50,759 nucleotides of DNA from a virus, in the IMG/VR virus record IMGVR_UViG_3300012201_000005, positions 1 through 50,759 of that record; one strand, given 5' to 3'. The translations under genes and the position numbers were made by a program. This document shows positions 38,448 through 47,534 of the stretch, piece by piece (position 1 is the stretch's first letter; each line of letters starts with the position of its first letter). The notes beneath the pieces are model-generated. The model saw only the letters and a program-made list of their open reading frames with translations. It had not been told where the DNA came from and ran no database searches.

Positions 38448-38624
38448 ATGGCAAGAAAAAAGCAATTCAAGGAAGTCACAGTCTATCAGGAGTTCACCTT
38501 CTACATGGGCTCTTGTGGATTTCCTAAGGCCCCCATCCTGACTAACAAACCTCTTTCAAGGCCTGTTCATATCTGCTGGATTGAGAGGCTCATGCAAGAA
38601 TCCATGATGTACGGCGCGGTCTGA
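38448..38624 (+). CDS. Small protein upstream of large terminase
   Basis: A 58-aa basic protein, ATG 38448; same junction motif upstream and downstream. Unrecognised. Confidence 0.6.
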   Translation: MARKKQFKEVTVYQEFTFYMGSCGFPKAPILTNKPLSRPVHICWIERLMQESMMYGAV

Positions 38625-38626
38625 CC

Positions 38627-40249
38627 ATGGAACTGGGCGTGGGCGATGACGAACTAACAGACGAAGAGTTCCACGCCCAGCTTGAAGAGTTCCGTATCGC
38701 GGAAGAGTGGCATGCTCACCAGGAGTCCCTGAAGCCATTCCGCGAGTCTCACTTGAAGTTCATGCAAAGTACCTGGATGACCGGGAACGATGGGCCTTTT
38801 GTCGTAGGATTCCATACCATGGAAATCTGCAAAGCGATTGATGAAGCCATGGTCAGGTTTCGACGGGGTGAATCAACATTCCTTCAAATCAAATGCCCGC
38901 CGCGCCACGGGAAATCCGACCTAGTTTCCAGGTATCTTGCTGCCCATTTCCTTGGTGAGTTCCCAGAGAAGAAGGTGATGCAAGTTGCCTTCCGTCAGGG
39001 GTTGGCTTCCCTGTTCTCGGGTTTTGGCCGGAACCTCATCCAGACGGAACCATACCAAGAGCTTTACCCAGGGGTTAGGCTTTCGAACGAATCAGCGGCC
39101 AAGGATCTTTGGACCATCATGACTCCCGAAGGTGTTCATACCGGGGGCGCTCTCATGGCCTCTGGCTTGACCTCTGGGCTCACTGGATCCGGGTTCTCAT
39201 TAGGTATCCTTGACGACTTCTGTGGCAGCCGTGCCGATGCTGAGAGTCGAACCATCCGAGACAACACTTGGAACGCATTCAAGGACGACTTTCTGACCCG
39301 TCGGGCCAAGGTGTCCATCGTGATCGTGTTGGCGACTCAGTGGCATTATGATGATGTACATGGTCGAATCCAAAGCATGATGAAGTCCGAGCCGAACTTC
39401 CCCAGGTTCGAAGACCTGACCTTTCCCGCTAAGGCTGAGAAGTTCAAGATACCAGGCGCATATGGGCAGGAGTATCTCTTTGAAGAGTTCTTCGGGAAGA
39501 AATACTACCAAGAGCAATATGCAATCCTGGGGCCATATTCGTCTGCCTCACTTCTGGACTGTTCGGCCTATCTTCGATCAGGTGGGCGATTCTCTGAGGT
39601 CGGTATAGTTTGGGAAGATAACATCGTGGTGGATACCTCGAAACGATGGGTTAGAGTTTGGGACCTTGCACACTCGGCGAAGCAGCGGGGCGGTGATGAC
39701 CCTGACTGGACCTCTGGTACCCTTCTAGCCTTTGAGGAACGCCCTGGTGACCCGGTTCGCCATCTTTACATCAAAAGCGTAAGAAGGACCCGGGCGGGGG
39801 CATTGGAGCGGGATGCTATGATTAAGGCGACCGCTGATAAAGATGGGCCATATGTTACCCAGGGGCTTGAAATCTCCCTAGATACCAAGGACGCCGCTGA
39901 ATATTTGGCCAACGCATTGAAAGACTATACCTTCACCCCGATTTCTGTGACTGGCGATAAGGGAGCCAGGGCAACCCCGCTAGAAGTGATGTTTGCTACA
40001 GATGGAAACAATCATGATAACCCTCACGTCCATGTTCAACGGGCCGAATGGAACGACGCCTGGCTTGATGAGGTTCTTCGATTCGATGGCATGGGTAAGG
40101 AACATGACGATCAGGTGGACAATATTTCAGCGGGATATATTCTACTTATTGGAGCGAAGGCCCCAGAATATGCATTCGCCTTCGGAGGTGCATCCATAGT
40201 CAAGTCAGCCGATGGGGATACCGTCGAACTCGACCCTAGTATCTGGTGA
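38627..40249 (+). CDS. terL: Terminase large subunit
   Basis: A 540-aa packaging motor. Walker A CPPRHGKS (90-97), Walker B ILDDF (194-198), then the RNase H-like nuclease with VWDLAHS (about 337-343) and DDQVDNISAGY near residue 500. The ATPase drives DNA into the prohead and the nuclease cuts concatemers. A promoter lies between it and the portal. ATG 38627 is coupled to the previous stop (TGACCATGG). Length and motif order are standard. Confidence 0.95.
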   Translation: MELGVGDDELTDEEFHAQLEEFRIAEEWHAHQESLKPFRESHLKFMQSTWMTGNDGPFVVGFHTMEICKAIDEAMVRFRRGESTFLQIKCPPRHGKSDLVSRYLAAHFLGEFPEKKVMQVAFRQGLASLFSGFGRNLIQTEPYQELYPGVRLSNESAAKDLWTIMTPEGVHTGGALMASGLTSGLTGSGFSLGILDDFCGSRADAESRTIRDNTWNAFKDDFLTRRAKVSIVIVLATQWHYDDVHGRIQSMMKSEPNFPRFEDLTFPAKAEKFKIPGAYGQEYLFEEFFGKKYYQEQYAILGPYSSASLLDCSAYLRSGGRFSEVGIVWEDNIVVDTSKRWVRVWDLAHSAKQRGGDDPDWTSGTLLAFEERPGDPVRHLYIKSVRRTRAGALERDAMIKATADKDGPYVTQGLEISLDTKDAAEYLANALKDYTFTPISVTGDKGARATPLEVMFATDGNNHDNPHVHVQRAEWNDAWLDEVLRFDGMGKEHDDQVDNISAGYILLIGAKAPEYAFAFGGASIVKSADGDTVELDPSIW

Positions 40250-40259
40250 GGTTCTAGGT

Positions 40260-40288
40260 TTGACAAAAACGTAGGATTGCCATAACCT
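40260..40288 (+). promoter_or_regulatory. Late-type promoter before portal
   Basis: TTGACA (40260-40265), 17-bp spacer, TAACCT (40283-40288). No CAACTGTA. It lies in the 56-bp gap between terL and the portal gene. Confidence 0.65.
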
Positions 40289-40305
40289 AACCCCAGAGGC
40301 ACCGC

Positions 40306-42435
40306 ATGGGATGGTTTACGAACATAGTTTCAAAGGCTTTGCCAGCAATCCAGACCAAGCTGCGAAATACGTTTATGCCAAAATGGGTAACCGTAAGTCG
40401 TAGGGCATCTACTGCCTATTCCGACCTTTTCCATACTTCCCCGCAACTAGACGCCGTTGACATCATCTCCACCGACTATGCAAATGCTGGATTCAAGATC
40501 TTCAACAAACATCATCTACGCACCGATGAAAAGAACGCTGAGGCCCTTGGAGATCATCCGGCCTATGATGTTCTGGAAAATCCCATACCAGACAATCCCA
40601 GTTTTGACGGGTTCTCGCTTCGATACCTGACAAACGTCTATCTTGAGATCCATGGGGAATGCTTTTGGTTTGTCCTTCGCGATATTCATGGTATCCCGCG
40701 AGAAATCTATCTGGCCCCGACCACGTGGGTCATTCAAACGCCGTTCGTAAACCATCCCGTCTTTTTGCTCATGCCTTTGGGGAACAATTCTTCGATGACA
40801 ATGGAAGTTCCGAAAGAAGATGTGGTTTACTTTAAGATGCCCAACGCCGTCCAACCTTATGACCGAGGCAGAGGGCGAACAGAGACTATAGGTACCGAGA
40901 TTGAGGCCTATGAATATGCCATGAACTACGCCAGGAACTTCTTTTTCAACGATGCCACCCCCAGGACAATCGTTACGGCACCCGGAGCTTCGGAAGACCA
41001 GGTCAAGGCTTTCAAGGCCGCTTGGGACTTGAACTTCCGAGGGGTATCGAACGGGAATAAAACTGGATTTGTTGGATGGGATTCGAAGGTCCTCAAGCTC
41101 TCGGATAATCCTCATGAGATGGACTTTATCGAATCCATGAAAGCCCTTGCCGAAAAAGCCCGGTCCCATTATCAGATTCCTCCGGAAATCTTCGGTATCA
41201 TGAACGACGCCAAACGGGCGACGGTTGATGCTGCACAATACCTCTATGCCAAGAATGTCCTGGTGAAGCGATTCGCTCGACATGAGGCTGTCCTGAATCG
41301 TCAGTTCATGCCGATGTTCGGGAATAAGGACGAGGTCATCAAGTTTGATAACCCTGTTCAGGAAGACCTTGAGTTCAAGCTCAAGGTTGCCAATGACGGA
41401 TGGGAAAATGGGGCTTTGATCAGGGATGAATGGAGAACTGCCAATGGGTACAAGGCTCTTGGCGGAGAGACTGGAAATGAGTTGAAGATTTCCATGGGTG
41501 AGACCGCCCTCTTGGCCACCGGAGCCATCCCCAAGCGCCTAGCAGTTATAGAGCCTGTCGCCGAACCTTTGGCGATTGTCCCCGGGGAGGTCGGCAATGT
41601 ACCATCTTCCAAATCCATGCGTCAAATTGTTGATGATATTTCGACCAAGGCGCTTTCCGATTCCGAGAAGGAAGCCGCATGGCAAGAGTTCTACAAGATC
41701 GAGCAAGCCAATTGGCCCGGATTCATCCAAGGAGCCAAAGCTATCGCGGTCGCTCAAAAGAAACAATTCAGGAACCTGTTTGACGCCTACATTGGGGATG
41801 AGGAAGATCCTGTTAACGCCCTGAACAAAGCTACGGCGGAAATCTATGGTTCAGCGGTGACCAATGGTCAGACCTTTGCCAAACTCGCTCCGGCATGGGC
41901 TAAAGCACTTCGGGACGGGTTCGACATTGCCGACAAGATGCTAGGCGGTGGGATTGACTGGAAACTATACAATCCGAAGCTGACAGAATGGCTAAAAACA
42001 CATGGACTTGAGGCTGCCAAGGAAATCAACGGTACGACGAAGAAAGAACTCTTGGCACTGGCTCCAAAAATCGAAGAAGCCTTGGCGAATGGCAAGAGCA
42101 TCGCGGATATCGGGCGAATGTTGGACAAAGTTTACACGAAGCTGGGAACGACTCGAGCAAACCTGATCGCCGAGACGGAAAGCATGACTTCGATCAACAA
42201 TGGGCAGTTCCTGGTTTACAGGGGCGAAGGCGTGATCAAGAAGACATGGCTCCATTCCATGCTTCCAAACGGTCGAGACAATCACAAGGCTCTGAATGGG
42301 GTAACCATCGGGATTGACGAGAAGTTCAATATGGGCGGAAATGTTCACATGCTCCATCCCGGAGACCAGGAAGGTGGGGCTAGTAACATAATTTCGTGCC
42401 ATTGTACGATTGTTCCAGGCGATCAAGAGGAATAA
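40306..42435 (+). CDS. Portal protein fused to MuF-like head morphogenesis domain
   Basis: A 709-aa protein. Residues 1-400 have HK97-type portal features (DIISTDYANAGFKIF, HGECFWFVLRDIHGIPREIY, ALAEKARSHYQIPPEIFGI). A linker (410-450) is followed by a helical domain and a C-terminal SPP1-gp7/Mu-F-like region (TTRANLIAETESMTSINNGQ, then HPGDQEGGASNIISCHCTIV with the conserved Cys and His). In many phages these are two genes; here they are fused, so one polypeptide could carry both ring and minor capsid roles. ATG 40306 follows a weak ribosome site (AGAGG, 40294-40298). Confidence 0.93.
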   Translation: MGWFTNIVSKALPAIQTKLRNTFMPKWVTVSRRASTAYSDLFHTSPQLDAVDIISTDYANAGFKIFNKHHLRTDEKNAEALGDHPAYDVLENPIPDNPSFDGFSLRYLTNVYLEIHGECFWFVLRDIHGIPREIYLAPTTWVIQTPFVNHPVFLLMPLGNNSSMTMEVPKEDVVYFKMPNAVQPYDRGRGRTETIGTEIEAYEYAMNYARNFFFNDATPRTIVTAPGASEDQVKAFKAAWDLNFRGVSNGNKTGFVGWDSKVLKLSDNPHEMDFIESMKALAEKARSHYQIPPEIFGIMNDAKRATVDAAQYLYAKNVLVKRFARHEAVLNRQFMPMFGNKDEVIKFDNPVQEDLEFKLKVANDGWENGALIRDEWRTANGYKALGGETGNELKISMGETALLATGAIPKRLAVIEPVAEPLAIVPGEVGNVPSSKSMRQIVDDISTKALSDSEKEAAWQEFYKIEQANWPGFIQGAKAIAVAQKKQFRNLFDAYIGDEEDPVNALNKATAEIYGSAVTNGQTFAKLAPAWAKALRDGFDIADKMLGGGIDWKLYNPKLTEWLKTHGLEAAKEINGTTKKELLALAPKIEEALANGKSIADIGRMLDKVYTKLGTTRANLIAETESMTSINNGQFLVYRGEGVIKKTWLHSMLPNGRDNHKALNGVTIGIDEKFNMGGNVHMLHPGDQEGGASNIISCHCTIVPGDQEE

Positions 42436-42451
42436 CCCGAGGAGGGGTATC

Positions 42452-42991
42452 ATGAGTCAGATGAGACTTGAAGGCGGGTTCGCCGACCCGATTGCCCAGA
42501 AGTGCAACAACAACTTCGATGAGCTGTATGCCACTAAGCTTATTGATGAAGCGGCCATCGTCGCCGCTCAAGCTGATGCTACTGCCGCCTTGAGTGCTGG
42601 TAGGCCATTCCGAGTAACGGGAACCTTGACAGCCGCCGCCGCTGCCACTGCAATCCACGTCCTGCTTGATGCTACTGTAGGGACCGGTAAGAAGGCATAT
42701 CTTACCCATATGATTCTGAACGTGAATGGTGCGACTGCTTGGACGGATGCTACTGCTACCCTGGTCAAGGTTCAGGATACCAATGGGACGCCCTTAATCG
42801 GACCCACAGTACCTAAGGCACTTCTGATCGCCAACGCCAATATAGGGCTTACCAGCATATCGGTAACACTCGGCAATGCGGTTGCTCGTGGGACGGGGTT
42901 TACAACTGCAAAGGGCCTAGACATCATAGCTGATGCCAACTTTGCCGCCGGGTCTGATATTTACGTGACATTGGTCGGCTACATCGCTTGA
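42452..42991 (+). CDS. Head-associated protein, paralogue A
   Basis: A 179-aa protein (GGAGGGG at 42441-42447, ATG 42452). Residues about 50-179 closely match the protein at 43535: LNVNGATAWTDATATLVKVQ and IADANFAAGSDIYVTLVG are nearly the same in both. Ala/Thr-rich, beta-dominated, as for decoration or fibre-like head proteins. The first 45 residues are unique. Located between portal and protease, and duplicated, so a role in head decoration or attachment is inferred. Confidence 0.75.
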   Translation: MSQMRLEGGFADPIAQKCNNNFDELYATKLIDEAAIVAAQADATAALSAGRPFRVTGTLTAAAAATAIHVLLDATVGTGKKAYLTHMILNVNGATAWTDATATLVKVQDTNGTPLIGPTVPKALLIANANIGLTSISVTLGNAVARGTGFTTAKGLDIIADANFAAGSDIYVTLVGYIA

Positions 42992-43026
42992 GTGGCCTAG
43001 ATATTCACTTCTGAGGAGGCATATAG

Positions 43027-43365
43027 ATGGCAAAGCCCAATGGACTTATTCCTGGTTACGGTTCTCAGTATCGAGAGGATGGAACTCAAAGCAACTTGGC
43101 CGACCGAGAGGATGAGTCTCTTGGCCGTAAGGGAATGGTTATCATTTCCGATACCAACGCTCATACGCCCGCGGTAGGGGCTTGCTTTGCGGCAATCGAG
43201 GCGACTTCTGACACGGTCATCGCTGCTGCAACGGCAGACTCTAGCGCCCCCATCACCGGTACTATTGCAGGCTTGGCAATTCCAGCGGGTGGCGTGATCT
43301 ACGGGAAGTTTGTTTCTGTCACATTGACCTCCGGTGCTGTGATCGCCTATCTCGGGACAATCTGA
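43027..43365 (+). CDS. Head-associated beta protein
   Basis: A 112-aa protein, GAGGAGG-type site (43013-43018) before ATG 43027. Ala/Thr/Val-rich second half (ITGTIAGLAIPAGGVIYGKF), beta-sandwich-like, lying between the two paralogues. Possibly a small decoration protein. Confidence 0.65.
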   Translation: MAKPNGLIPGYGSQYREDGTQSNLADREDESLGRKGMVIISDTNAHTPAVGACFAAIEATSDTVIAAATADSSAPITGTIAGLAIPAGGVIYGKFVSVTLTSGAVIAYLGTI

Positions 43366-43523
43366 TGCGCCAAGTTCTTGGACTTGGCTTGGCTAGAATC
43401 GGAAGACTGATTAAAAGGATTCCTGAACTTTGGCTTTTGACGGCCGGAGCGGCTAGTCCTGACTTTGCCTATGTCTGGGATGACACTCAGACATGGGACG
43501 ATACAAAATTCTGGACAGATTGA
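43365..43523 (+). CDS. Small protein
   Basis: A 52-aa protein, ATG 43365 overlapping the previous stop. Basic helical N-terminus, C-terminus with two WDDTQTWDDTKFW repeats that may bind a partner. Confidence 0.6.
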   Translation: MRQVLGLGLARIGRLIKRIPELWLLTAGAASPDFAYVWDDTQTWDDTKFWTD

Positions 43524-43534
43524 AGGGGTAGAAT

Positions 43535-44011
43535 ATGGCACAATCAACGCTTACCAATGGGCAGTCAGCGGCAAGTTTTAGGGCTGCTCTTAACGCGATG
43601 TTCGGAGACCTCTATGCCACCATTCCATTTGAAGTGACTGGTACTCTGACCTCTGCGGCGGCCGGGACTGCGGTTCACGTCCTTCCTGCCGCCAGTATCC
43701 CAGCAGGAAAGAAAGCCTATGTCACGGGCATGCTTTTGAATGTCAACGGGGCCACTGCTTGGACCGATTTGACAGCAACAGTCCTGACCCTTCAAGATAC
43801 TGCTGGCACTCCCATTGTCGGAATTACGATCCCGAAGGCGGTCCTATTAGGAAATGCCTTGATCAATCTTTTTACTGCGACATTGACCTTGGCAACCTTG
43901 ATCCTCCGGGGGATTGGTTTCACTACGGCGAAGGGAATCGACATTGTGGCCGATGCGAATTTCGCGGCTGGATCAGATATCTATGTCACGCTGACCGGAG
44001 TCATCAAGTAA
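43535..44011 (+). CDS. Head-associated protein, paralogue B
   Basis: A 158-aa protein (AAGGGG at 43523-43528, ATG 43535). Shares most of its length with the protein at 42452, including LNVNGATAWTDLTATVLTLQ and VADANFAAGSDIYVTLTG. The N-terminal 35 residues differ. A gene duplication with conserved core and variable N-terminus suggests different attachment points for the same module. Confidence 0.75.
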   Translation: MAQSTLTNGQSAASFRAALNAMFGDLYATIPFEVTGTLTSAAAGTAVHVLPAASIPAGKKAYVTGMLLNVNGATAWTDLTATVLTLQDTAGTPIVGITIPKAVLLGNALINLFTATLTLATLILRGIGFTTAKGIDIVADANFAAGSDIYVTLTGVIK

Positions 44012-44203
44012 ATGGAAGTCACTGCCGACCTGATGGAAGACATCAAGAAGGGCCTCGAAAGCATCAGTTTCGGCAAGGTGACAATCTCGGTCGATTCCGG
44101 AGGTGATGTGGTGACTGCTGATGTATCGGTGGAGAAGCGAACCCGGCATAAGCTCAAGAAACGGGAAGATGCGGGAACGATTGTAAAGGCTGGACAGAGA
44201 TAG
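44012..44203 (+). CDS. Small protein
   Basis: A 63-aa protein starting immediately after the previous stop. Acidic N-terminus, basic C-terminus. Unrecognised. Confidence 0.65.
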   Translation: MEVTADLMEDIKKGLESISFGKVTISVDSGGDVVTADVSVEKRTRHKLKKREDAGTIVKAGQR

Positions 44204-44212
44204 GAGGATGAT

Positions 44213-44374
44213 ATGGGATTCGGAAAAATCGAAAAGGCAAGTTCCCATCATCCTCGTCGAGCCAGATATAAGCAGTTCTTGAAGAAAGCCATTCACCGCC
44301 GAGAAAGGCAAAGGGTAAGAATTGAATCCGAGGTCAATCCGCAATATCGGAGATTCGGAGGTTGGGAACTATGA
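44213..44374 (+). CDS. Small basic protein
   Basis: A 53-aa Arg/Lys-rich protein (TAGGAGG at 44202-44208, ATG 44213). Its charge suggests nucleic-acid binding; there is no known fold. Confidence 0.6.
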   Translation: MGFGKIEKASSHHPRRARYKQFLKKAIHRRERQRVRIESEVNPQYRRFGGWEL

Positions 44375-44484
44375 TTAATTCAGTTCCAGGAACCACCGAA
44401 TACGCCATCTCCGCCTACCAACGCGAAATGGACAGGGCCTTTGTTGAATGGCTGAGAAAGCGCATGATCGAAAAGAAGGGGTAG
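44371..44484 (+). CDS. Small helical protein
   Basis: A 37-aa peptide, ATG 44371 overlapping the previous stop. Amphipathic helix (EYAISAYQREMDRAFVEWLR). Confidence 0.55.
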   Translation: MINSVPGTTEYAISAYQREMDRAFVEWLRKRMIEKKG

Positions 44485-44487
44485 AGA

Positions 44488-44787
44488 ATGGCCAGTAAAT
44501 ATCTTTGTTTCAAAGCTGATCAGGCAAAAGAAGCTGTCCCATTCATAGGAAAATTGGGGTGGTATTATGTTCATCGCAATGATTTGTTCGATGGGGTGAA
44601 TGGTGAAACACCTCCAACAACCCCTCCCCGACGATTAACTGAAATCGATCTTCACAAGAGGCATATCCCTTTCGTCTCTCAGGGGATGAACTTCCCTCTA
44701 TTTGTCACTCTCAACCCTAATCGGTTTTCATGGCCCATTCTGAACCATATAGCAATGGCGCTTGACAAAATTGTAGGACGTGCCTAA
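44488..44787 (+). CDS. Hypothetical protein
   Basis: A 99-aa protein, GAAGGGG (44475-44481) before ATG 44488. Beta-rich, Pro-rich centre. Last gene before a terminator; unrecognised. Confidence 0.65.
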   Translation: MASKYLCFKADQAKEAVPFIGKLGWYYVHRNDLFDGVNGETPPTTPPRRLTEIDLHKRHIPFVSQGMNFPLFVTLNPNRFSWPILNHIAMALDKIVGRA

Positions 44788-44840
44788 GCTACTCTTACAA
44801 GCAAGTAGACATTTCGATGTGCGGAGACTGACTTGAATGC

Positions 44841-44878
44841 GGCCTCCTCTGGGATCAAACCCGGGGGAGGCCTTTTTT
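44841..44878 (+). terminator. Rho-independent terminator before protease gene
   Basis: GGCCTCC (44841-44847) pairs with GGAGGCC (44866-44872), with an inner GGG/CCC, followed by six T (44873-44878). Confidence 0.85.
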
Positions 44879-44894
44879 ATTTCCCGGAGGGGTC

Positions 44895-46229
44895 ATGGAC
44901 AAGAATCAAATCGGCTCTTTTATGGTCAAACAGATCGGAGACGAAGCTGCCAGGATTCTTGAGTTTGTCGGAACTGACGAATCCCCCGACCGAATGGGCG
45001 ATATCATCAAGGCCGATGGTTGGAAATTTGAAGACTACCAGAAGAACCCTGTTTTCATTTGGGCCCATGATTACTATTCCATCCCTCTCGGTAAATGTCT
45101 TGAGATTACCCGTGCCACCGGTTCAACCGGGACCAAGTTCAAAATCAAGTTTGCTTCCATCGAAGAACTCTGCAGCAACCCAGATATTCCTTCGGAAGAA
45201 GCCCAGTTCGCAGATACCGTTTACATGGCCTACAAGAATGGTTACCTAAGCGGGGTTTCCGTTGGTTTCCAGGGACTTACCTCAGAAGAGCGAGATGACC
45301 AGAAGGATTTGCCATCATGGCAGAGGGGTCGAGTTTTTACCTCTCAAAACCTTCTCGAGCTTTCTGCCGTTGTCGTCCCAGCAAATCAAAACGCCTTGAT
45401 CCAGGCTCAGAAGTCCATGGCACCTGACCAGTTCAAGCAACTTGAATCACTGCTCAAAGCAGTCACTGAAAAGGGAGCAATTCCTTTCAAGAAATTTCCC
45501 CTCGCTGAAGAGGGCACTTCTTGGGATGCTGGAGCCGTTGTCAAGGAAGCTGATATAGATGACCTCAAGGTTATCTGTGCATGGTATGACTCCGAAAACG
45601 CCGACGTGAAGGGAAGCTACAAACTCCCCCATCATGAGGGAAGCGCAGGTGGGCATAGGACGGTGTGGAAGGGTGTAAGTGCTGCTATGGCTGCTCTTCT
45701 TGGCGCTCGGGGTGGCGTTGATATTCCCGAGGCAGACCGAAAAGCTGTTTACAACCATCTGAAGAAGCATTACGCCGAGTTCAAGAAAGATGTTCCCGAG
45801 TTCAAGGCGTATTCACCTTCCGAACTCAAATCCATGTTCAGGGAGGATTCTGATATGGACATGAAGACTGTTCAGAAAATGATCGAAGAGGCAACCGCGC
45901 CTCTGTTGGCAGAAGTCGCGGCGCTCAAGGCTATGGGATCGGTTTCGACCGTGACTAGATCTGGGGCCAAGTTCAGTGCCGATACCAAAGCCAAAATGAC
46001 CAAGGCCATGGACGACATGCAGATGGCTCTTGATGGGTATGAAACCCATTCGAAAGCCTTGAAGGGCGTCATGACCGCCATCAAGGGATTGATGGATGGT
46101 GACGGGTCACAGCCCGATGGACAATCCAGTTCTGAGGACAAGCCCCAGCCCGGTGAAAATGGTGACGTACCCGCCCCAGTCAAGGCACTCGGGGACTTCA
46201 TTGACCTTGACACGTTTGTTTTGAAGTAA
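44895..46229 (+). CDS. Prohead protease with scaffold-like C-terminal region
   Basis: A 444-aa protein. Residues 1-180 form an HK97-type (S78) prohead protease with candidate catalytic His58 in WAHDYYSIPLG and Ser122 in LSGVSVGF; LELSAVVVPANQ closes the domain. Residues about 210-310 carry a KLPHHEGSAGGH / VYNHLKKHYAEF module, which I have seen in other phage protease-type proteins, and the rest is a helical acidic region typical of scaffold (delta) domains. Fusion means that the maturation protease also serves as scaffold. CCGGAGGGG precedes ATG 44895. Confidence 0.93.
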   Translation: MDKNQIGSFMVKQIGDEAARILEFVGTDESPDRMGDIIKADGWKFEDYQKNPVFIWAHDYYSIPLGKCLEITRATGSTGTKFKIKFASIEELCSNPDIPSEEAQFADTVYMAYKNGYLSGVSVGFQGLTSEERDDQKDLPSWQRGRVFTSQNLLELSAVVVPANQNALIQAQKSMAPDQFKQLESLLKAVTEKGAIPFKKFPLAEEGTSWDAGAVVKEADIDDLKVICAWYDSENADVKGSYKLPHHEGSAGGHRTVWKGVSAAMAALLGARGGVDIPEADRKAVYNHLKKHYAEFKKDVPEFKAYSPSELKSMFREDSDMDMKTVQKMIEEATAPLLAEVAALKAMGSVSTVTRSGAKFSADTKAKMTKAMDDMQMALDGYETHSKALKGVMTAIKGLMDGDGSQPDGQSSSEDKPQPGENGDVPAPVKALGDFIDLDTFVLK

Positions 46230-46266
46230 GACCGCGAGGGCGGTAAGAAACTAGGAGGTTTCAAGC

Positions 46267-47520
46267 ATGGATCAGAAAGATTTTGATGCTCTTGTGGCCA
46301 AGGGTGTCGCAACCGCCCTTCCCAACGAGATCGAGAAGGCGCTTCCGGGGGCCATCGAAAAGGCATTGAAGGACGAAGGCGTCCGCAAGTCCTTTATGGG
46401 AGGAACCCCACTCGTCAAGCTGTCCAGTGAGCCGGTGAACGGCGGCATTGTGGCAGCTCGTTACATCAAGGCTCTGGCGGTTTCCGGGCTCAGCCGGGAG
46501 TCAATGGCCCCTCGGTCACCTCTTGACGTGGCCAAGGCCATGTATCCCCGGGACGAAGCTCTGGCCGAAGCCCTTGAACAGCGGGCCAGTGGCGGTGCCG
46601 TGCATAAGGCTTTGAGTGCGACCATCCTTTCCGATGGTGGATCAACCGTTCCCGAGGTTCTGTCCAGTGAGCTGATTTTGCCGCTCTACATCAAGATCGG
46701 CGTGACCAAGCTCGGCGGCCGGCGCATCCCTCTTGTGAATGGCAATATGACCATTCCCAGGATTGACACCGCTTCGTCGGTTTCGTGGGTGGGTGAGAAC
46801 AAGAGGGTTACTAAGAGCCAGCCGGTAACCGGCGACATCAAGCTCAACGCGAAGAAACTCGGTGTTGTGGTCCCCATTTCGAATGACCTTCTGAGGTCCT
46901 CGAATATGGCGGCTGACCAGTGGGTCTTGGATGACATCCGAAACCAGATGTTCGTGGAAATGGATCGTTCGATGCTCTACGGATCGAACACCCAGTACCA
47001 GCCTGGTGGTCTCGACACCTTGCTCCCTGCCGCTCAGAAGCAGGGGTCTAGCTCGACGGCCTTCACCACGACCCTGATTTCCCAGCTCTACGGTGCCCTT
47101 CAGCAGGCCAACGTCATGATGCTCCAGCCGGGCATCATCATGAACGCCGTGACCGAAGCGTACCTTATGAACCTGACCACCTCGACCGGTGCGTTCTTGT
47201 TCTACGCTGAGATGGTCGAGCGTGGCACGGTCCGAGGCATTCCCTACGCCGTTTCGAATAACTGCAACTTCACCGATACCGGGACCTACTCGACCTCGAG
47301 CGTGGACTTCTTCATCGGTGACTGGAGTGAGTTCGTCATCGGTGAACAGCTTCCCTTGAGCGTGGAGATGAGCCGCGAGGCCAGCTACTATGATGGTTCG
47401 GCCACCGTTTCCGCTTACCAGAACGACCAGACCCTCATCCGGGTCTTGAGCCTGATGGACTACAACATTCGGCATACCAAGTCGTTCATCAAGTACACCG
47501 CCAAACTGGCGACGAGCTAA
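46267..47520 (+). CDS. Major capsid protein (HK97 fold)
   Basis: A 417-aa protein. The first ~100 residues are helical, resembling a delta-type scaffold to be removed by the protease. The HK97 fold follows: TVPEVLSSELILPLYIKIGV, IPRIDTASSVSWVGENKRVT, KKLGVVVPISNDLLRSS and SVDFFIGDWSEFVIGEQLPL. ATG 46267 is preceded by AGGAGG (46253-46258). The neighbourhood (protease before, connector after) confirms the role. It forms the capsid shell. Confidence 0.95.
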   Translation: MDQKDFDALVAKGVATALPNEIEKALPGAIEKALKDEGVRKSFMGGTPLVKLSSEPVNGGIVAARYIKALAVSGLSRESMAPRSPLDVAKAMYPRDEALAEALEQRASGGAVHKALSATILSDGGSTVPEVLSSELILPLYIKIGVTKLGGRRIPLVNGNMTIPRIDTASSVSWVGENKRVTKSQPVTGDIKLNAKKLGVVVPISNDLLRSSNMAADQWVLDDIRNQMFVEMDRSMLYGSNTQYQPGGLDTLLPAAQKQGSSSTAFTTTLISQLYGALQQANVMMLQPGIIMNAVTEAYLMNLTTSTGAFLFYAEMVERGTVRGIPYAVSNNCNFTDTGTYSTSSVDFFIGDWSEFVIGEQLPLSVEMSREASYYDGSATVSAYQNDQTLIRVLSLMDYNIRHTKSFIKYTAKLATS

Positions 47521-47534
47521 GGAGGGCTTGAGAT

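Noticed and set aside
40516-41283. 255-aa minus-strand frame inside the portal gene
   Set aside because: No start context or domain; overlaps a certain gene.
46642-47475. 277-aa minus-strand frame inside the capsid gene
   Set aside because: Shadow of a biased, highly expressed structural gene; composition (His/Val/Gly/Arg) is typical of a reverse frame.
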